NCBI GenBank assembly: GCA_003852805.1
Contig: RDDY01000155.1
Span: 1 to 6,064 of the forward strand
Direction: 5' to 3'
DNA length: 6,064 nt
Origin: Chryseobacterium sp.
Lineage (GTDB): Bacteria > Bacteroidota > Bacteroidia > Flavobacteriales > Weeksellaceae
Shown here: in pieces, positions 5,927-6,064 of the stretch
Numbering within the stretch: the stretch's first letter is position 1
Layout of the letters: each line of letters opens with the position of its first letter
The notes under the pieces: model-generated
What the model was told of the DNA's origin: nothing
What the model saw: the letters and a program-made list of their open reading frames with translations, nothing else
Databases searched by the model: none
Position numbers and translations under genes: made by a program

Positions 5927-6064
5927 CAGAGCGCCCACAAATAAAGTTGCCGTATCGCCCCGTTGACATTGCCCCGGAAGCGTTGGTGGTACTTCTGCTG
6001 GTGGCAAATTTTGTGATCGTTTTCTACTATTATCGTCAGCTTCCCGCTGAGATCGCCATTCATT
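5923..6064 (+). CDS. DUF1648-type membrane protein (partial, runs off the right edge)
   Basis: Only the first 47 codons are in the window. The start is taken as TTG at 5923-5925, which overlaps the C40 stop codon as TTGA. No ATG, GTG or TTG occurs in this frame between the preceding stop (5797-5799) and this point. The short polar N-terminus is followed by one hydrophobic segment (about 20-37, ALVVLLLVANFVIVFYYY). Then comes RQLPAEIAIH, which matches the LPxxIPxH motif at the beginning of the DUF1648 domain, found in SdpI-like and other small bacterial integral membrane proteins of mostly unknown function. The coupling to the upstream gene suggests the same transcript. The rest of the protein is not seen, so the family call rests on the motif and the preceding membrane helix. 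Confidence 0.7.
   Translation, partial: MTERPQIKLPYRPVDIAPEALVVLLLVANFVIVFYYYRQLPAEIAIH

Noticed and set aside
5567..6007. A 146-codon minus-strand open frame antisense to the C40 peptidase
   Set aside because: It is antisense to a gene with a complete catalytic set and has no recognisable domain or start signal.
1..6064. A mobile element, CRISPR array, phage, toxin-antitoxin or defence system
   Set aside because: I looked for transposase or integrase motifs, terminal repeats, regularly spaced repeats and small gene pairs and saw none. All confident genes are housekeeping-type families with similar composition.

Overview
The window looks like an ordinary piece of chromosome from a member of the Bacteroidota. 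The evidence is a near-perfect TAnnTTTG-type promoter box before one gene, the lack of Shine-Dalgarno sequences before most starts, the Bacteroidota-style architecture of the DsbD and NlpC/P60 proteins, and base composition in the middle to upper 40s % GC by eye. Order or genus cannot be fixed from the sequence; a Sphingobacteriales- or Chitinophagales-like organism is a guess.

Layout. The left edge holds the first 13 codons of a minus-strand gene for an exported protein (1-41), with a promoter box at 69-76. Bases 42-283 have no convincing gene but carry two hairpins that read as minus-strand terminators, plus a doubtful 44-codon frame between them. Next comes a minus-strand alpha/beta hydrolase (284-1066). 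A strong terminator at 1126-1152 separates it from a minus-strand pair, tilS (3210-4490) followed by a full-length dsbD-like gene (1159-3213), which overlap by four bases (ATGA). An 88-base divergent intergenic region (4491-4578) separates this pair from a plus-strand run of three tightly packed genes: an SAM-dependent O-methyltransferase (4579-5226), an NlpC/P60 (C40) peptidase with an SH3b domain (5228-5926), and the first 47 codons of a DUF1648-type membrane protein (from 5923 to the window edge).

Functions. TilS makes lysidine at the wobble C of tRNA-Ile(CAU). The DsbD-like protein passes electrons from the cytoplasm to the periplasm. The methyltransferase belongs to the family that contains both small-molecule catechol O-methyltransferases and the tRNA wobble-uridine enzyme TrmR. 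The C40 peptidase resembles the cytoplasmic YkfC-type enzymes of murein peptide recycling. These are mainly housekeeping functions, and the gene packing rather than a dedicated pathway links them.

I did not find a mobile element, CRISPR array, phage gene, defence system, rRNA or tRNA. The points most worth a second look are modest: TTG starts for tilS and the DUF1648 gene, the tilS/dsbD coupling, an inverted repeat over the possible hydrolase promoter, the leaderless C40 enzyme, and the hairpin-bounded interval 134-268.
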